Of a DNA stretch of 64,000 nucleotides, positions 1 to 8,759 are shown piece after piece. Source of the DNA: Simiduia curdlanivorans (lineage in GTDB: Bacteria; Pseudomonadota; Gammaproteobacteria; Pseudomonadales; Cellvibrionaceae); NCBI RefSeq assembly GCF_030409605.1, contig NZ_JAUFQG010000004.1, positions 2,296,501 to 2,360,500 of the forward strand. The letters are read 5' to 3'. Within the stretch, counting starts at the first letter, position 1. Each line of letters starts with the position of its first letter. A program made the translations under genes and the position numbers. The notes beneath the pieces are model-generated. The model saw nothing but the letters and a program-made list of their open reading frames with translations, was not told the origin of the DNA and searched no databases.

Positions 1-1601
1 GCAATGACGGTTAAGCCATTATAAAACTGATTGATGGCACCATAATAATCGTAGTAACAATCTGTTGGGCCATTGGGTTGGGTGATTAATAGCTGCCCTA
101 AGTCGATTTCCCAGACGGAGCATTCATAGGTGCCAACGATTAATTGGCTGCCGTCTCGCGTTAGCGCCATACTTGCCGGGTTTTCAATCGGCAGGGCCGA
201 CCAGCTCCAGCCAGTGTTATCATGACTTAGGCTATAGATCGCGTTACTCCCGTACCCCTCAGAAACGTAAAATTTTTCTCGTTGTGCATCGTAGATAACT
301 TGATTGGCTTTCCGTTGCAGCGTAAGTTCGCCTACCGGAAAGTTAGGCTTTGCTCTTACTATTATTTGTGCCGCGCTTCTGTTCAGGCCCAGTAGGTTAT
401 TAACTTGTAGCGGGTAGGAGCCAGCCGAGAGGTTTGTGTTTATCTGCAATTCAATTTCATTGGCGTTAACGCGCGTATAGCTACCCAAGCCCTCGAGTAG
501 TGTCGATAGTTGCTGCTCGGTCAGCTGGTCAAGGTTGTCGCCCCAAAGAACTACCTTAGTTGGTTCATTTTGGTAGCTCACTAAAGGTGTGGCGTACTTT
601 AAATCAGTAAATGCGAGTACTACTTCAAGGTCGATACGCGTAGTTGTGGGGGCAGGGAGTGCTGGGTGAGTGTAGGTTACTTCGATCCATTCCTGATAAT
701 TACCGTTGGCTTTTTCTGCTAGCGTCGATGGGTCGACGCTGATGTCAATTCGGTTTGCGTTGTAATCGAGTTGCGCGCTTAGTAAACCGCTTTGGCCTGT
801 CAGCTCCCAAGAAAGTGCACTGCTGTTGGAACTGATTTGGGTTGATGTAATCAGTTCAGACTGTGAGCTTCCCGAACCGATAGTGAGGCTGGATATCGGC
901 GAGTGAGTGAGCGTTGGTGCAGCTACATGGTAGTTGACCGTTCTGACAGTTTCTGCTTTTCCATTGGCCTTAAAGTTCAAAATGGCCGTGTAGTCACCGG
1001 GCGTTAAGTCTGTTGTGTTGGCAGCTACAGTGAAGGTTGTGCCACTTAAGGTAAGATCTAACCAGTTTGAAACGGGGGGTTGGCCGTAGTTAATTGTAGC
1101 TGAGTAGTCAGCGCCATTTATACCGGAGCCCAGGGAAAGTTGCTGTGTAGGCGGTAAGGGGCTATTGCCGGAAACCGTTGAGATAAAACTGGGTGCGACA
1201 ACTGTAAGTGCCACATCGAGGTCTTTATAGGTGACTTCATCGCCATTAGACTTGCCCGTCACAAAGCGCAAGGTTGCTGTATAGGTGCCAACGGTAGAAG
1301 GGTATTCAACGATAACATTGAACACCACAGTACTGGCGCTGGTGCTAACTTCTTCCACTGCCAGCCAGCTCGGCAATGCGACGCCAGGCGGCGTTCCTAC
1401 CACTACTCCGTCTCCCTTGAAGTTGGCAGTAATGGCTTTCTTGTCGCGTTGATAGGTTTCCGTTGTAAATGCAACTTGGCTAGTGCTGAGGGAAATTGAT
1501 GTTGACGCTTCGCTTGAACCGCCCCCACCACCACCACCGCCACCGCAGGCAGCTAACGAGTAAACTAGGCTAGCTAAAATCAGATTTAAAATGCACTTCA
1601 T
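1..1601 (-). CDS. Large surface lipoprotein with Ig-like repeats and propeller-like C-terminal part (3' end outside window)
   Basis: The frame is open from an ATG at 1601 to the left edge, so the C-terminus is missing. The first 19 residues form a lipoprotein signal ending SLAAC, so the mature protein should be lipid-anchored. The Cys is followed by eight glycines and two serines, a flexible tether. Residues from about 35 to 330 look like three or four beta-sandwich repeats of about 90 residues, with phrases such as PGDYTAILNFKANG that resemble BACON/Ig-like domains of bacterial surface proteins. After about residue 440 come phrases such as YVSEGYGSNAIYSL and MALTRDGSQLIVGTYE, which suggest WD40/NHL-type propeller blades. 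The function is unknown; surface binding or adhesion is an inference. An SD-like GAGGA lies just upstream of the ATG. Confidence 0.7.
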   Translation of the reverse strand, partial: MKCILNLILASLVYSLAACGGGGGGGGGSSEASTSISLSTSQVAFTTETYQRDKKAITANFKGDGVVVGTPPGVALPSWLAVEEVSTSASTVVFNVIVEYPSTVGTYTATLRFVTGKSNGDEVTYKDLDVALTVVAPSFISTVSGNSPLPPTQQLSLGSGINGADYSATINYGQPPVSNWLDLTLSGTTFTVAANTTDLTPGDYTAILNFKANGKAETVRTVNYHVAAPTLTHSPISSLTIGSGSSQSELITSTQISSNSSALSWELTGQSGLLSAQLDYNANRIDISVDPSTLAEKANGNYQEWIEVTYTHPALPAPTTTRIDLEVVLAFTDLKYATPLVSYQNEPTKVVLWGDNLDQLTEQQLSTLLEGLGSYTRVNANEIELQINTNLSAGSYPLQVNNLLGLNRSAAQIIVRAKPNFPVGELTLQRKANQVIYDAQREKFYVSEGYGSNAIYSLSHDNTGWSWSALPIENPASMALTRDGSQLIVGTYECSVWEIDLGQLLITQPNGPTDCYYDYYGAINQFYNGLTVI

Positions 1602-1993
1602 AACATCCTCTTATAAAGCAATTTAATTATTGTTAATTTCCCCCACTAACCGATCTATAAGACCTTTAGGTTCATGTCATCAATCGCCATAGGTTCAAGG
1701 GTTAGCCCAGCTTGAAGGCTAATTTTTTACGCATGATGCATGGAGTCGCCTTAGGTTAAAGACGCTGATGTTGGGGGAAGCGGTGTCGAGCTTAACCGAA
1801 CTTAACATGACAAAGAAAGTGGGGCACAGCTGAAAAAAGGGGATTTTTTAGTGCTAAGGATAAATTAGGTATTTATCGTAATGTTGAGATGTAAGTAGGC
1901 GTCAAATAGGGATGTTAAGGCGGGAGTTAGTCTAGGGTAGACTTTACCTAAGGGGTGACTTAATCCGATGATGGTTTTTAGCCACCAGCGGGG
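1602..1993. other. Gene-free stretch upstream of the lipoprotein
   Basis: These 392 bases hold the 5' region and presumably the promoter of the minus-strand lipoprotein. No convincing ORF, RNA or repeat was seen. Confidence 0.5.
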
Positions 1994-2149
1994 ATGGCTT
2001 CAGCCGGTCAAAAGCCGGTACATGACTATTTGGCAACTTTACAGGCGCGGGTTGAGTCATCCATGAAGGCGTTTGAGGGCGGGTGGCACTTTTTGGTGTC
2101 ACGTTATCAAGACTTGCACGCAATTAATGCAGGCTCAGGAAATCGATAG
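1994..2149 (+). CDS. Possible small ORF, 51 aa, unknown
   Basis: An ATG with GCGGGG just upstream opens a 51-codon frame with a balanced, helical-looking composition (begins MASAGQKPVHDYLATLQ, ends INAGSGNR). It stops 73 bases before the likely start of the next ORF, which is in another frame. It could be a genuine small protein, or the intact N-terminal part of a gene whose remainder decayed. I do not recognise it. Confidence 0.25.
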   Translation: MASAGQKPVHDYLATLQARVESSMKAFEGGWHFLVSRYQDLHAINAGSGNR

Positions 2150-2222
2150 CCGTAATTGTTGGGCTTTTATAAAGTGGTTCGCTTTTTGCTGGGTGAGAGG
2201 TAACGCCTTTTGGGAAATAGCC

Positions 2223-2594
2223 ATGCAATACACCAAGCCTATGATTGACCTAATTTATGAAGTAAGACGCAGGGTTTCCAGTGAGTTGAAGCCCGATATT
2301 AAGATGGCCAATCCGGATGTGTTACATATTCTAGCCGACTATGCCCAACACTCGAAGGACGCGATTGCAAAGGCGCTAATAAAAGAGCTGCTGAGTTTAG
2401 CCGGTGCGCCTAGGAGTATGCTTTTAGCGGAACAACAAGCCATATCAACCGCAGCTGAAATTCCGGAGTTGGTCGCCAAGCCCATTGTGAGGGTTTACCG
2501 CGGGCAAGTGATGTTAAGCCCGGCGCCTGAGCCGCGGCCAGAAACAACACCTAAAAGCACACAACGCATTTACCGCGGCCAATTGGTGACATAA
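2223..2594 (+). CDS. Hypothetical protein with two YRG motifs
   Basis: The open frame begins earlier, at 2073, but the upstream part is rich in Trp and Cys and looks non-coding. The ATG at 2223 has GGGA upstream and gives 123 residues. Residues 1-70 are predicted helical. The C-terminal 40 residues carry a twice-repeated motif, RVYRGQV and RIYRGQL, separated by a Pro-rich linker, with the second copy at the extreme C-terminus. The YRG motif recalls the short DUF4278-type motif, but that similarity is weak and from memory. Function unknown. Confidence 0.45.
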   Translation: MQYTKPMIDLIYEVRRRVSSELKPDIKMANPDVLHILADYAQHSKDAIAKALIKELLSLAGAPRSMLLAEQQAISTAAEIPELVAKPIVRVYRGQVMLSPAPEPRPETTPKSTQRIYRGQLVT

Positions 2595-2731
2595 CCCACG
2601 CCATAAAGCAGGCTTAGCTTCGCGAAATAGAGCGTTACAATGGTTGTTGAATAGTTCTCCGGCGCCTATCACTCTGATAGTGCCGGAGCGATTAAGCGGT
2701 AGGACAGAGCTGCTGTCATATTCACGGCTAT

Positions 2732-3139
2732 CTATTCGCCTAACGCGGCAATTATTTTTCGCTTGGTTTCTTGAAGTCTGGCCGTAACGTCTTCTATTAC
2801 ATTCTCATTGATTCGATCGTCCAAATACGTCGACGCTTGTTCATAGTCTATATAGCGGTAATCCTTTTCCATACCTTGATTGACAGGGTATTTTTGCATG
2901 ACCTCTTTTATTGACACCTGCTTGAAAACCACGACCTTAACGTCGTATGCCCTTGGCCGTGAGTCACCATGGGGCTGCCATTGCCACCATTCGTTGCCGA
3001 TTACCTCACTAGCAATAACCTGCGGGCCAAAGTCTAGGTAGTCAAAAACGGCCATGCGTTGCTTTGTGTTGGAAGTGCAGGCGGATAGGAGTAGGAATAG
3101 GGCTAGGAAAAATCGAGGTTTCACTTTATTAAACCCCAC
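2732..3139 (-). CDS. Lipoprotein, paralogue of the one at 10.4 kb
   Basis: This is a 135-residue protein with a lipoprotein signal peptide (lipobox LSAC, Cys at about 21). The annotated start is GTG, and a second GTG at 3124 is equally possible. The mature part (about 107 residues) aligns without gaps to the lipoprotein at 10438-10830; I count about 64 identical positions, including FGPQVIASE, EWWQWQ, SRPRAYD and YLDDRI. It follows the 144-aa gene upstream by only 3 bases, so the two are probably co-transcribed. Function unknown. A periplasmic immunity or antitoxin-like role is a speculation raised by the layout of its paralogue. Confidence 0.75.
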   Translation of the reverse strand: MGFNKVKPRFFLALFLLLSACTSNTKQRMAVFDYLDFGPQVIASEVIGNEWWQWQPHGDSRPRAYDVKVVVFKQVSIKEVMQKYPVNQGMEKDYRYIDYEQASTYLDDRINENVIEDVTARLQETKRKIIAALGE

Positions 3140-3142
3140 ATT

Positions 3143-3577
3143 CTATAGCTGGCTAACATACAAGGATTTCTTCGAAAGTGGCGAGACATACTTTATATAT
3201 GACGGCGATAAGAGTGTTGAAATTTTCCACCTTGGCGAGTCAAATACAGTAGCGTGAAAGCGTGTTTCGTCAGAAAATGAAAACTCAATACAGCCTTCGT
3301 CAATGCGAAGCGCATGTTTAAATATAGCCGGTGTATAGGGTTGGCCGATGTTTATTAGCTCGTAAGTCTTTTTTCCAGAAGTAATGAGCATTACATGCAA
3401 GGCTTCTTCATAGGGGCTGTTGTCAGTGGTCAATAGTAAGAAACGTCCATCTTCTAGCTTTTGGCAATACTCTAATACTAAGCCTGGGACAGCCCATTCA
3501 TGCGAATCTCGTTCTATACGTAATGTTGAATGATTCCCATCTATTGGTGTCAGCGTGACAGAGTCTTGGGCTTCCAT
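3143..3577 (-). CDS. Hypothetical protein, 144 aa
   Basis: This is a soluble, beta-rich protein without signal peptide or membrane segment (begins MEAQDSVTLTPIDGNH). I do not recognise a family. It immediately precedes the lipoprotein gene on the same strand and is probably its operon partner. The corresponding position at the paralogous locus (10.8-11.5 kb) is held by an unrelated Cys-His protein, so the lipoprotein appears to travel with different partners. Confidence 0.6.
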   Translation of the reverse strand: MEAQDSVTLTPIDGNHSTLRIERDSHEWAVPGLVLEYCQKLEDGRFLLLTTDNSPYEEALHVMLITSGKKTYELINIGQPYTPAIFKHALRIDEGCIEFSFSDETRFHATVFDSPRWKISTLLSPSYIKYVSPLSKKSLYVSQL

Positions 3578-3659
3578 TCGAGTAATAGTCCTTAAGCTGA
3601 AATTCTAGGTAAAGAGCCTATCGAACTATAAATATTCGAGTTTGTCTTTGCAGGGTGCA

Positions 3660-4385
3660 TTATTTTCTATGTGGATAGTTGGTTTGCATAAGATTATCCC
3701 AGAGCGCATTTACGAAGCCAAAATTTTTGTTTCCTAGTTGGTGGTGTTTTGAATGATCAAGCGGGGCATTGTTGACTAATTTGATTGGTCGGTTGACGCC
3801 TCGTAATGAGATATTGCCGTGTAAAAAAATAGTGAACATCATGCCGCTAAAATGTAGAACGAAAGCTACGCCAATACTCATGGGTAGTAGATACATAAAT
3901 AGCGGTGCTGTGATGCCGATGAGTGCAGCCTCAATAGGATGAACACTGTAAGCGCTCCAAGGTGTGGTGCGCACTGAGCGGTGATGCACGGCATGGATTT
4001 TAATCAGCCGCTTGGTGTGTAGTAGCCGATGGATAAAGTAGGAATAGGTCTCGTAGAAAATAACGAAGGTAATCACTTGCAGAATGAGTTCGGTCAATGA
4101 ATTCGGCCAAACGCTAGTGTAAACCTCCCTTGTTAATAGGCTAAGTGTCGCGAAAATAGCGCAAGCGACAATGCCGTGTTTCATTTCCTGCTGTTTCTGC
4201 CTAGGCTTTAGCGCGCAATTGTCTAGCCACTCGATCAGACCGCGAGCGGTGAGCGCAGCACTTAGCTGGTCGATCGCGTAAGCACTCAGGAGATAGGCGC
4301 TGGTATTGGCAATGAATGCTATCGCCAACGCGATAGGCCAAGGTGCTGCGAGCCAATAGTTTAGTAACGTGTCAATGAGCGCCAT
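3660..4385 (-). CDS. Fatty acid hydroxylase / sterol desaturase superfamily membrane protein
   Basis: The 241-residue membrane protein carries the His clusters of the di-iron fatty acid hydroxylase superfamily: HRLLH near residue 118, HAVHH near 130 and HSKHH near 212. Hydrophobic segments lie at about residues 15-35, 68-88, 98-115 and 155-185. Members hydroxylate or desaturate lipids or carotenoids using O2 at the cytoplasmic membrane; the substrate here is unknown. The ATG start has an upstream AAGG. It stands alone, with gaps on both sides. Confidence 0.8.
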   Translation of the reverse strand: MALIDTLLNYWLAAPWPIALAIAFIANTSAYLLSAYAIDQLSAALTARGLIEWLDNCALKPRQKQQEMKHGIVACAIFATLSLLTREVYTSVWPNSLTELILQVITFVIFYETYSYFIHRLLHTKRLIKIHAVHHRSVRTTPWSAYSVHPIEAALIGITAPLFMYLLPMSIGVAFVLHFSGMMFTIFLHGNISLRGVNRPIKLVNNAPLDHSKHHQLGNKNFGFVNALWDNLMQTNYPHRK

Positions 4386-4453
4386 ATGAATTTCTTTGCC
4401 TTAAGTTGGACCAGCCGCGATTTGTTTGGCCCCTTTTTTAATAGGTGCACCTA

Positions 4454-5242
4454 CTATTTGTTAGTTGCACCAACAAATTGCTGAAGATCGATCAGCGCCT
4501 GTTGATTCAAAACTAAGAAGCCATCGCGGGGGCGATCGAGGTCAATCACCATTGTGATAACAGCGGACAGTACGACAATTAAAATGGCGCTGGTAAGCGT
4601 GCTTCTGCGCCGTGTGAGCCCTGCGTTGTATCCGACCATGCCCAGCGTTAGCATCGACCCCATTAGCAAGAAGAAGATCACTGTTGAGGGCACGCGGGCA
4701 TCGCGCCCGGCGATTAATCGCGTTGTGTGAAGGTCAATGGTTTCGTTTAGCGACACTATAAAGAGTGCGAGCATATCGGAATTGGGGAGTTCGCGCGCCA
4801 AGCTTTCGGTCACTGCCCACAACTCGGCATGCAGTTCGTCTGCTCGGGCGAGTTTACTTTTAATGTCGCTCATATCATTTTTAATAATGAGCTGAGGTGC
4901 ATAGTCGCGCAGCATTTCTCGAACTTGGGTTGACGCAGGTTCGGGCAAATAACCGGCACGAAGATAGGTGGTGCTCACTGAGTTAGCCTGAGCCACCACT
5001 AAGCCCCGGCGGGTATCAAAGCGGTCGGACGCCATCCCCATCGCAATCGCCAATAGGAAGCCCATTAGCGCGAGCAGTGATCCTACAATCATGCTGGTCG
5101 GCCCTTCCTTCTCCTCAGGAGAGCGGGCTTGTAGCCAACGACCATGGCGAAACCCGGCTTCTGAAGCAATGACTGCCGCCAATGCGATAACCGCTAAAAC
5201 ACCTTCAATAGCTAGCGAATCAAAAAGCTCTTGGAGCTGCAT
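4454..5242 (-). CDS. DUF4239 (bestrophin-like) integral membrane protein
   Basis: The frame is open from 5428, but the ATG at 5242 has a good AAGGTG SD and begins a normal protein of 262 residues (MQLQELFDSLAIEG). Two N-terminal membrane helices (about residues 8-30 and 48-68) are followed by the family signature MGMASDRFDTRR and AQANSVSTTYLRAG, then a soluble helical part, and two more helices at about 185-205 and 215-235. This is the layout I know for DUF4239 proteins, whose function is not established. It is monocistronic here. Confidence 0.7.
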   Translation of the reverse strand: MQLQELFDSLAIEGVLAVIALAAVIASEAGFRHGRWLQARSPEEKEGPTSMIVGSLLALMGFLLAIAMGMASDRFDTRRGLVVAQANSVSTTYLRAGYLPEPASTQVREMLRDYAPQLIIKNDMSDIKSKLARADELHAELWAVTESLARELPNSDMLALFIVSLNETIDLHTTRLIAGRDARVPSTVIFFLLMGSMLTLGMVGYNAGLTRRRSTLTSAILIVVLSAVITMVIDLDRPRDGFLVLNQQALIDLQQFVGATNK

Positions 5243-5649
5243 ATACTTCACCTTTATATGTTGATTCAGCGCCTTAATTTCCGGCGCCAACCTAATACCT
5301 ACTATTTTGCCTTGATCACAGCTGGCAGCTAGCGCAAAGAACCTCTTGGATGGGGCGCGAGCTAAGGTGAGAAAGATACGTGTTAGGCAGATATATTGCC
5401 ATATCCACGTATTCAATATTCCCGTCATTTAGTGATGATATTGTAGTGCTAATTTATAGGTCTACCGACCAGGGGCGGCGAGAGCGGGCTGAGTTACGAC
5501 GAAGGGTTAGAAGGTTGCTAAGGGAATAATTACCTTAGTGACGCTTTTAGCGGCTAACCTAGCGATGTTGTATTCAGGTTCTTTATGGTCAAAGGGTGTG
5601 TGGGGCGGCGGGGCCTGAGGAGCGAGATTTCGAAAAAAGTGTTATGCGC

Positions 5650-5669
5650 CAAAATTCTTATCTGACCCC
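5650..5669 (+). repeat. GGGGTCAGA-type dispersed motif, copy 1
   Basis: The 20-mer caaaattcttatctgacccc lies just beyond the 3' end of the GGDEF/EAL gene and recurs exactly at 10172-10191. Shorter relatives occur near 9118, 11857 and 24493. Motifs of this type are seen near REP-associated tyrosine transposase genes in gammaproteobacteria (from memory). Confidence 0.6.
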
Positions 5670-5677
5670 GATGCCTT

Positions 5678-7696
5678 CTATTTCTGATCATTGAAAAATA
5701 GGAGTAAATCGTCATTTGATAACGGCTTGCTGGAATAGAACCCCTGAATCGCGCTACAACCTAAATCCTTTAAACACCGGTATTCTTCAGCCAGCTCAAC
5801 TCCCTCGGCTACGGCCAAGGCACCGAGCTTAGAGGCAAGATCAATCATATTCGCAACGAGTGTTCCCTTGCGTTCATTGAGATGAATGTTTTGTACAAAA
5901 CGTCGATCAATCTTTATCACGTCTGGAGCCATGTCAACCAAGTAACCTAGGTTGGAAAAGCCGGTACCAAAATCATCTATACTCAGTTGACAACCCAATG
6001 CTTTGACCGAGGCTAGTACATCACGGTGTTCTAGTGCATAGATAGATTCAGTCAGCTCTAGCACAATACACTTGGGCTCCACCTCATATTTTTTAAGTAA
6101 GTGAATTAACTGCTGACAAAAATCTTTCTCTATCAACTGTTGGGTTGAAATATTTAGGCTGATTTTACCAATCGCTAAATTTGCCTTTTGCCAGGCGGAA
6201 AATTGCGCGATACCCGTATTCAATACCCACGAGCCGATTTCCGGCATGAGCCCCATTTCCTCTGCCATGGGAATAAATTCTGCAGGGCTTACAAAGCTGC
6301 CATCAGGTAGCTGCCAGCGCAAAAGCGCCTCAACACCCATTAGTTTCTCTGAGCCTGACCAAACTTGCGGTTGATAGACCAGCTGAAAATTTTGCTTTTG
6401 TAAAGCAAATCGTAGGGCGGCTAATAATTCTGTTTTACGCTGTAAGCGTTGAATTTGTTCGTGCTGATAAAAATTAATACGATTACTAGTGTTACTGAGT
6501 AAGGCAATTTCCGCACGTCCTATCGCTGACTCCGCCGTAAGACCTGATTGATCATGTACATATACACCAACACGGTATTCAAGTCGATGCACGAAGCCCT
6601 CCATTGTGATGCTTTTTGCCAATTGGGTTTCTAGAGCTGCAATCCAATCTCGGCTATTTTCTACGTCGCCACAAAATATAACGAAATCGCTGCCAACTAT
6701 GCGGCTAAACTGGAGGTTTTTACCGGGCAGTGACTGCAAAATCTCGGCGATTGAACGCAGAAATCCTTCTTGTACCGATCGACCGTGGGATTGATTTATG
6801 GCTCGAAGATTCGTAATGGTGACTAGCGCGGTAATACCACGGTCACCGTTGTCTCGCAGTTGAGAGTCAACCTTCTTTGCCCATAGATGACGTATGGGAA
6901 GGTTGGTAATCGCATCATGATCTGCTAGCCAGTTTAGCCTTGTGAAGGCCTGTTTACGGTGTAGCAATATTTGTCTAACAAACCATAGGCTGATGATAAC
7001 TAGAGGTAAGCCAATAAAAACAACAATCAATAGAGAGTAAAATAGAATTTGGTTGGCCTGACTAATTATGTTCTTTGAGTGATTACTGACGCGCTGATTA
7101 ATGGACGAAGAGATCTCCACCAGCGCCAGTTGAGAAATACCGGCAAGGCCTTCGCTATATCCTGTGGCCTCATAATGGCTAAATTCGCCAGACAGTAATT
7201 TCGAGCGCGATTCTTGATAGGCTATCCACAATGCTTCAAGGGAGGTAATGAAACTACGTATCTCTTGATGCTCCTCGTCGCTTTGCACGGCCAAAAGAAG
7301 AAAGTTAGCGATCTCTCTGGTTTGTGGTTGAATCTCTTTAAACTTCTGCCATTGTAAAACCTGTTCCGGCTCTCCAAAGCTAGCGACATAGTTTTGCCAG
7401 GCCGCATCTTGTGTGCTCAACTGTACTAACAGTTGACCTACAATGACTTGCTCTCGGGTTAGCTGTTTAATAAGGTCGTCTTGTTGTTGTATTTTGATTT
7501 GCAGATAAAAAAGCGAGGCAGCACTCACTATCAATAAAAGCACAGGCGTGGCGATTGCTACCAGCATTACTGGGTCATGTAAAAACAACCATGTGGTGAG
7601 GCGTTTATGCCTAGAAACTGTTGAGTGACCTTTACTGGAAATGTCTGGCACGCTTTTCGAAACCCCACCGGTCATATTGACTTTACCTTGTAACAT
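5678..7696 (-). CDS. Membrane GGDEF/EAL protein, probable c-di-GMP phosphodiesterase
   Basis: The protein has 672 residues. A transmembrane helix at about 42-65, a periplasmic helical sensor region of about 150 residues and a second helix near 215-240 are followed by a GGDEF-like domain (about 255-410) and an EAL domain (about 425-665). The GGDEF signature is degenerate: the expected RxGGDEF reads RIVGSDF. The EAL domain keeps GVEALLRW, LELTES, DDFGTGFSNLGYL and KIDRRF, the residues expected of an active enzyme. It should therefore hydrolyse c-di-GMP rather than make it. An alternative ATG at 7675 has an equal SD. Confidence 0.85.
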   Translation of the reverse strand: MLQGKVNMTGGVSKSVPDISSKGHSTVSRHKRLTTWLFLHDPVMLVAIATPVLLLIVSAASLFYLQIKIQQQDDLIKQLTREQVIVGQLLVQLSTQDAAWQNYVASFGEPEQVLQWQKFKEIQPQTREIANFLLLAVQSDEEHQEIRSFITSLEALWIAYQESRSKLLSGEFSHYEATGYSEGLAGISQLALVEISSSINQRVSNHSKNIISQANQILFYSLLIVVFIGLPLVIISLWFVRQILLHRKQAFTRLNWLADHDAITNLPIRHLWAKKVDSQLRDNGDRGITALVTITNLRAINQSHGRSVQEGFLRSIAEILQSLPGKNLQFSRIVGSDFVIFCGDVENSRDWIAALETQLAKSITMEGFVHRLEYRVGVYVHDQSGLTAESAIGRAEIALLSNTSNRINFYQHEQIQRLQRKTELLAALRFALQKQNFQLVYQPQVWSGSEKLMGVEALLRWQLPDGSFVSPAEFIPMAEEMGLMPEIGSWVLNTGIAQFSAWQKANLAIGKISLNISTQQLIEKDFCQQLIHLLKKYEVEPKCIVLELTESIYALEHRDVLASVKALGCQLSIDDFGTGFSNLGYLVDMAPDVIKIDRRFVQNIHLNERKGTLVANMIDLASKLGALAVAEGVELAEEYRCLKDLGCSAIQGFYSSKPLSNDDLLLFFNDQK

Positions 7697-8384
7697 AGGT
7701 ATTTAGCCTAGCTACCCATGTTACTGCTGACAATCATGCAGCTGAAATTCAGCATGAGTTAGATGTTATATTGCAGATATGTTGCAGTTTTGTTACAGGA
7801 AAGGGATGAATGTTCCGAATTCTTTACTTGTTAGTAGAATATGCTTTTTAGACGAGTGCTGTGCATCAACGTTGGTCTTGGCAAATAGTTCGAAGTAGGG
7901 CGTCTTTGTTAACCTCTTGCTTATGATCGCCAGTAGAAATGGGCCTAGTGGAAGGTAGTTTCACACTAAATAAATCGTGTTTCTGAACGTTAAAGTTTCA
8001 TGTGGACGAACTAGTAACGGAGGTCGGTAGGATTCAAACCGCCTGCCAATAGTGGTTTTTTTCAAAACACTGGGTTAAGGGGGGGTGCAGACAGGCTTCT
8101 GCCCGAACGCCGTTGGCGCACAGGGAAGTGCAAATGTAGCGGAGGCCGGAGCTACTAAATAGGCGCACCCAAATCGTCGCACCGGCCAAGCGGCATCGAG
8201 ATGCTGCGGGTGGCCGCCCCGCGGATGACCGCCCTACCTATTTGCCGCCCAGATTCGGCACGTTAAATAGCCGCTACGTAAGGGGACTTAGGAGCGCGGC
8301 TCCGTAGCGGGGGGGTATGCGTGATAGTTTTTGCACCGACCTTTTGATTCTCTTTTTCTGAACCTAGACAGGAGTGGTTACAGG
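7697..8384. other. Gene-free stretch containing a degenerate palindromic repeat
   Basis: The first 390 bases carry the 5' region of the GGDEF/EAL gene and nothing else I recognise. From about 8090 a GC-rich repeat begins that resembles the element at 9.9 kb. No ORF here is convincing. Confidence 0.5.
8090..8320. repeat. Long dispersed palindromic repeat, degenerate copy
   Basis: This is a GC-rich segment without coding character. It shares short blocks with the clearer copy at 9928-10165: CCTATTTG and, at the right end, GGAGCGCGGCTCCGTAGCGG against AGAGCGCGGCTCCGTAGTGG. Between the blocks similarity is weak, so the copy is called degenerate. Confidence 0.4.
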
Positions 8385-8759
8385 ATGTCTGTCCAAGTCA
8401 TTAATAAACGCTCGATTCATATCTTTATCATGGTAATCGCATCGATGGTGTGTGCATGTACCGATAACATGGGTAAACCTTCAATCTGTAGTAACACAAT
8501 AAAGCTAGTAAGCGAAAAACCAGTATTAATGCCTGTTCCATTTGCCTATGTTCGCGATGAAGCGATCCTGTTCGACCTCAGTATTGAGCTGGAAGTTTTA
8601 GAGAATGGAACCGTTTCAAGTGCTCAGATAACTCCAGATTTCAGCAGCGAGCACTATTTATTCTACTCCGCCGTTATGGACCATTTACTTAGCAGGAGGT
8701 ACACAAAGCCAATGACGAAGTGCCTAATAAAGGAAAACAAGGAATACGGTTACAGATAA
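8385..8759 (+). CDS. Small lipoprotein with a TonB C-terminal-like domain
   Basis: The frame is open from 8331, but the ATG at 8385 has GGAGTGG at the right distance and begins a signal sequence with a Cys at about residue 25 (VCAC). The product has 124 residues. Residues 55-124 (FDLSIELEVLENGTVSSAQI, then a helix and RRYTKP) follow the beta-alpha-beta pattern of TonB C-terminal domains, although the final strand is short. Such mini TonB-like proteins lack the energising partner region, so a role in TonB energisation is not implied. It is isolated between repeats. Confidence 0.55.
   Translation: MSVQVINKRSIHIFIMVIASMVCACTDNMGKPSICSNTIKLVSEKPVLMPVPFAYVRDEAILFDLSIELEVLENGTVSSAQITPDFSSEHYLFYSAVMDHLLSRRYTKPMTKCLIKENKEYGYR

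Noticed and set aside
3054..3257. 67-aa plus-strand frame across the lipoprotein and its upstream gene
   Set aside because: It is antisense to two better-supported genes and has no family resemblance.
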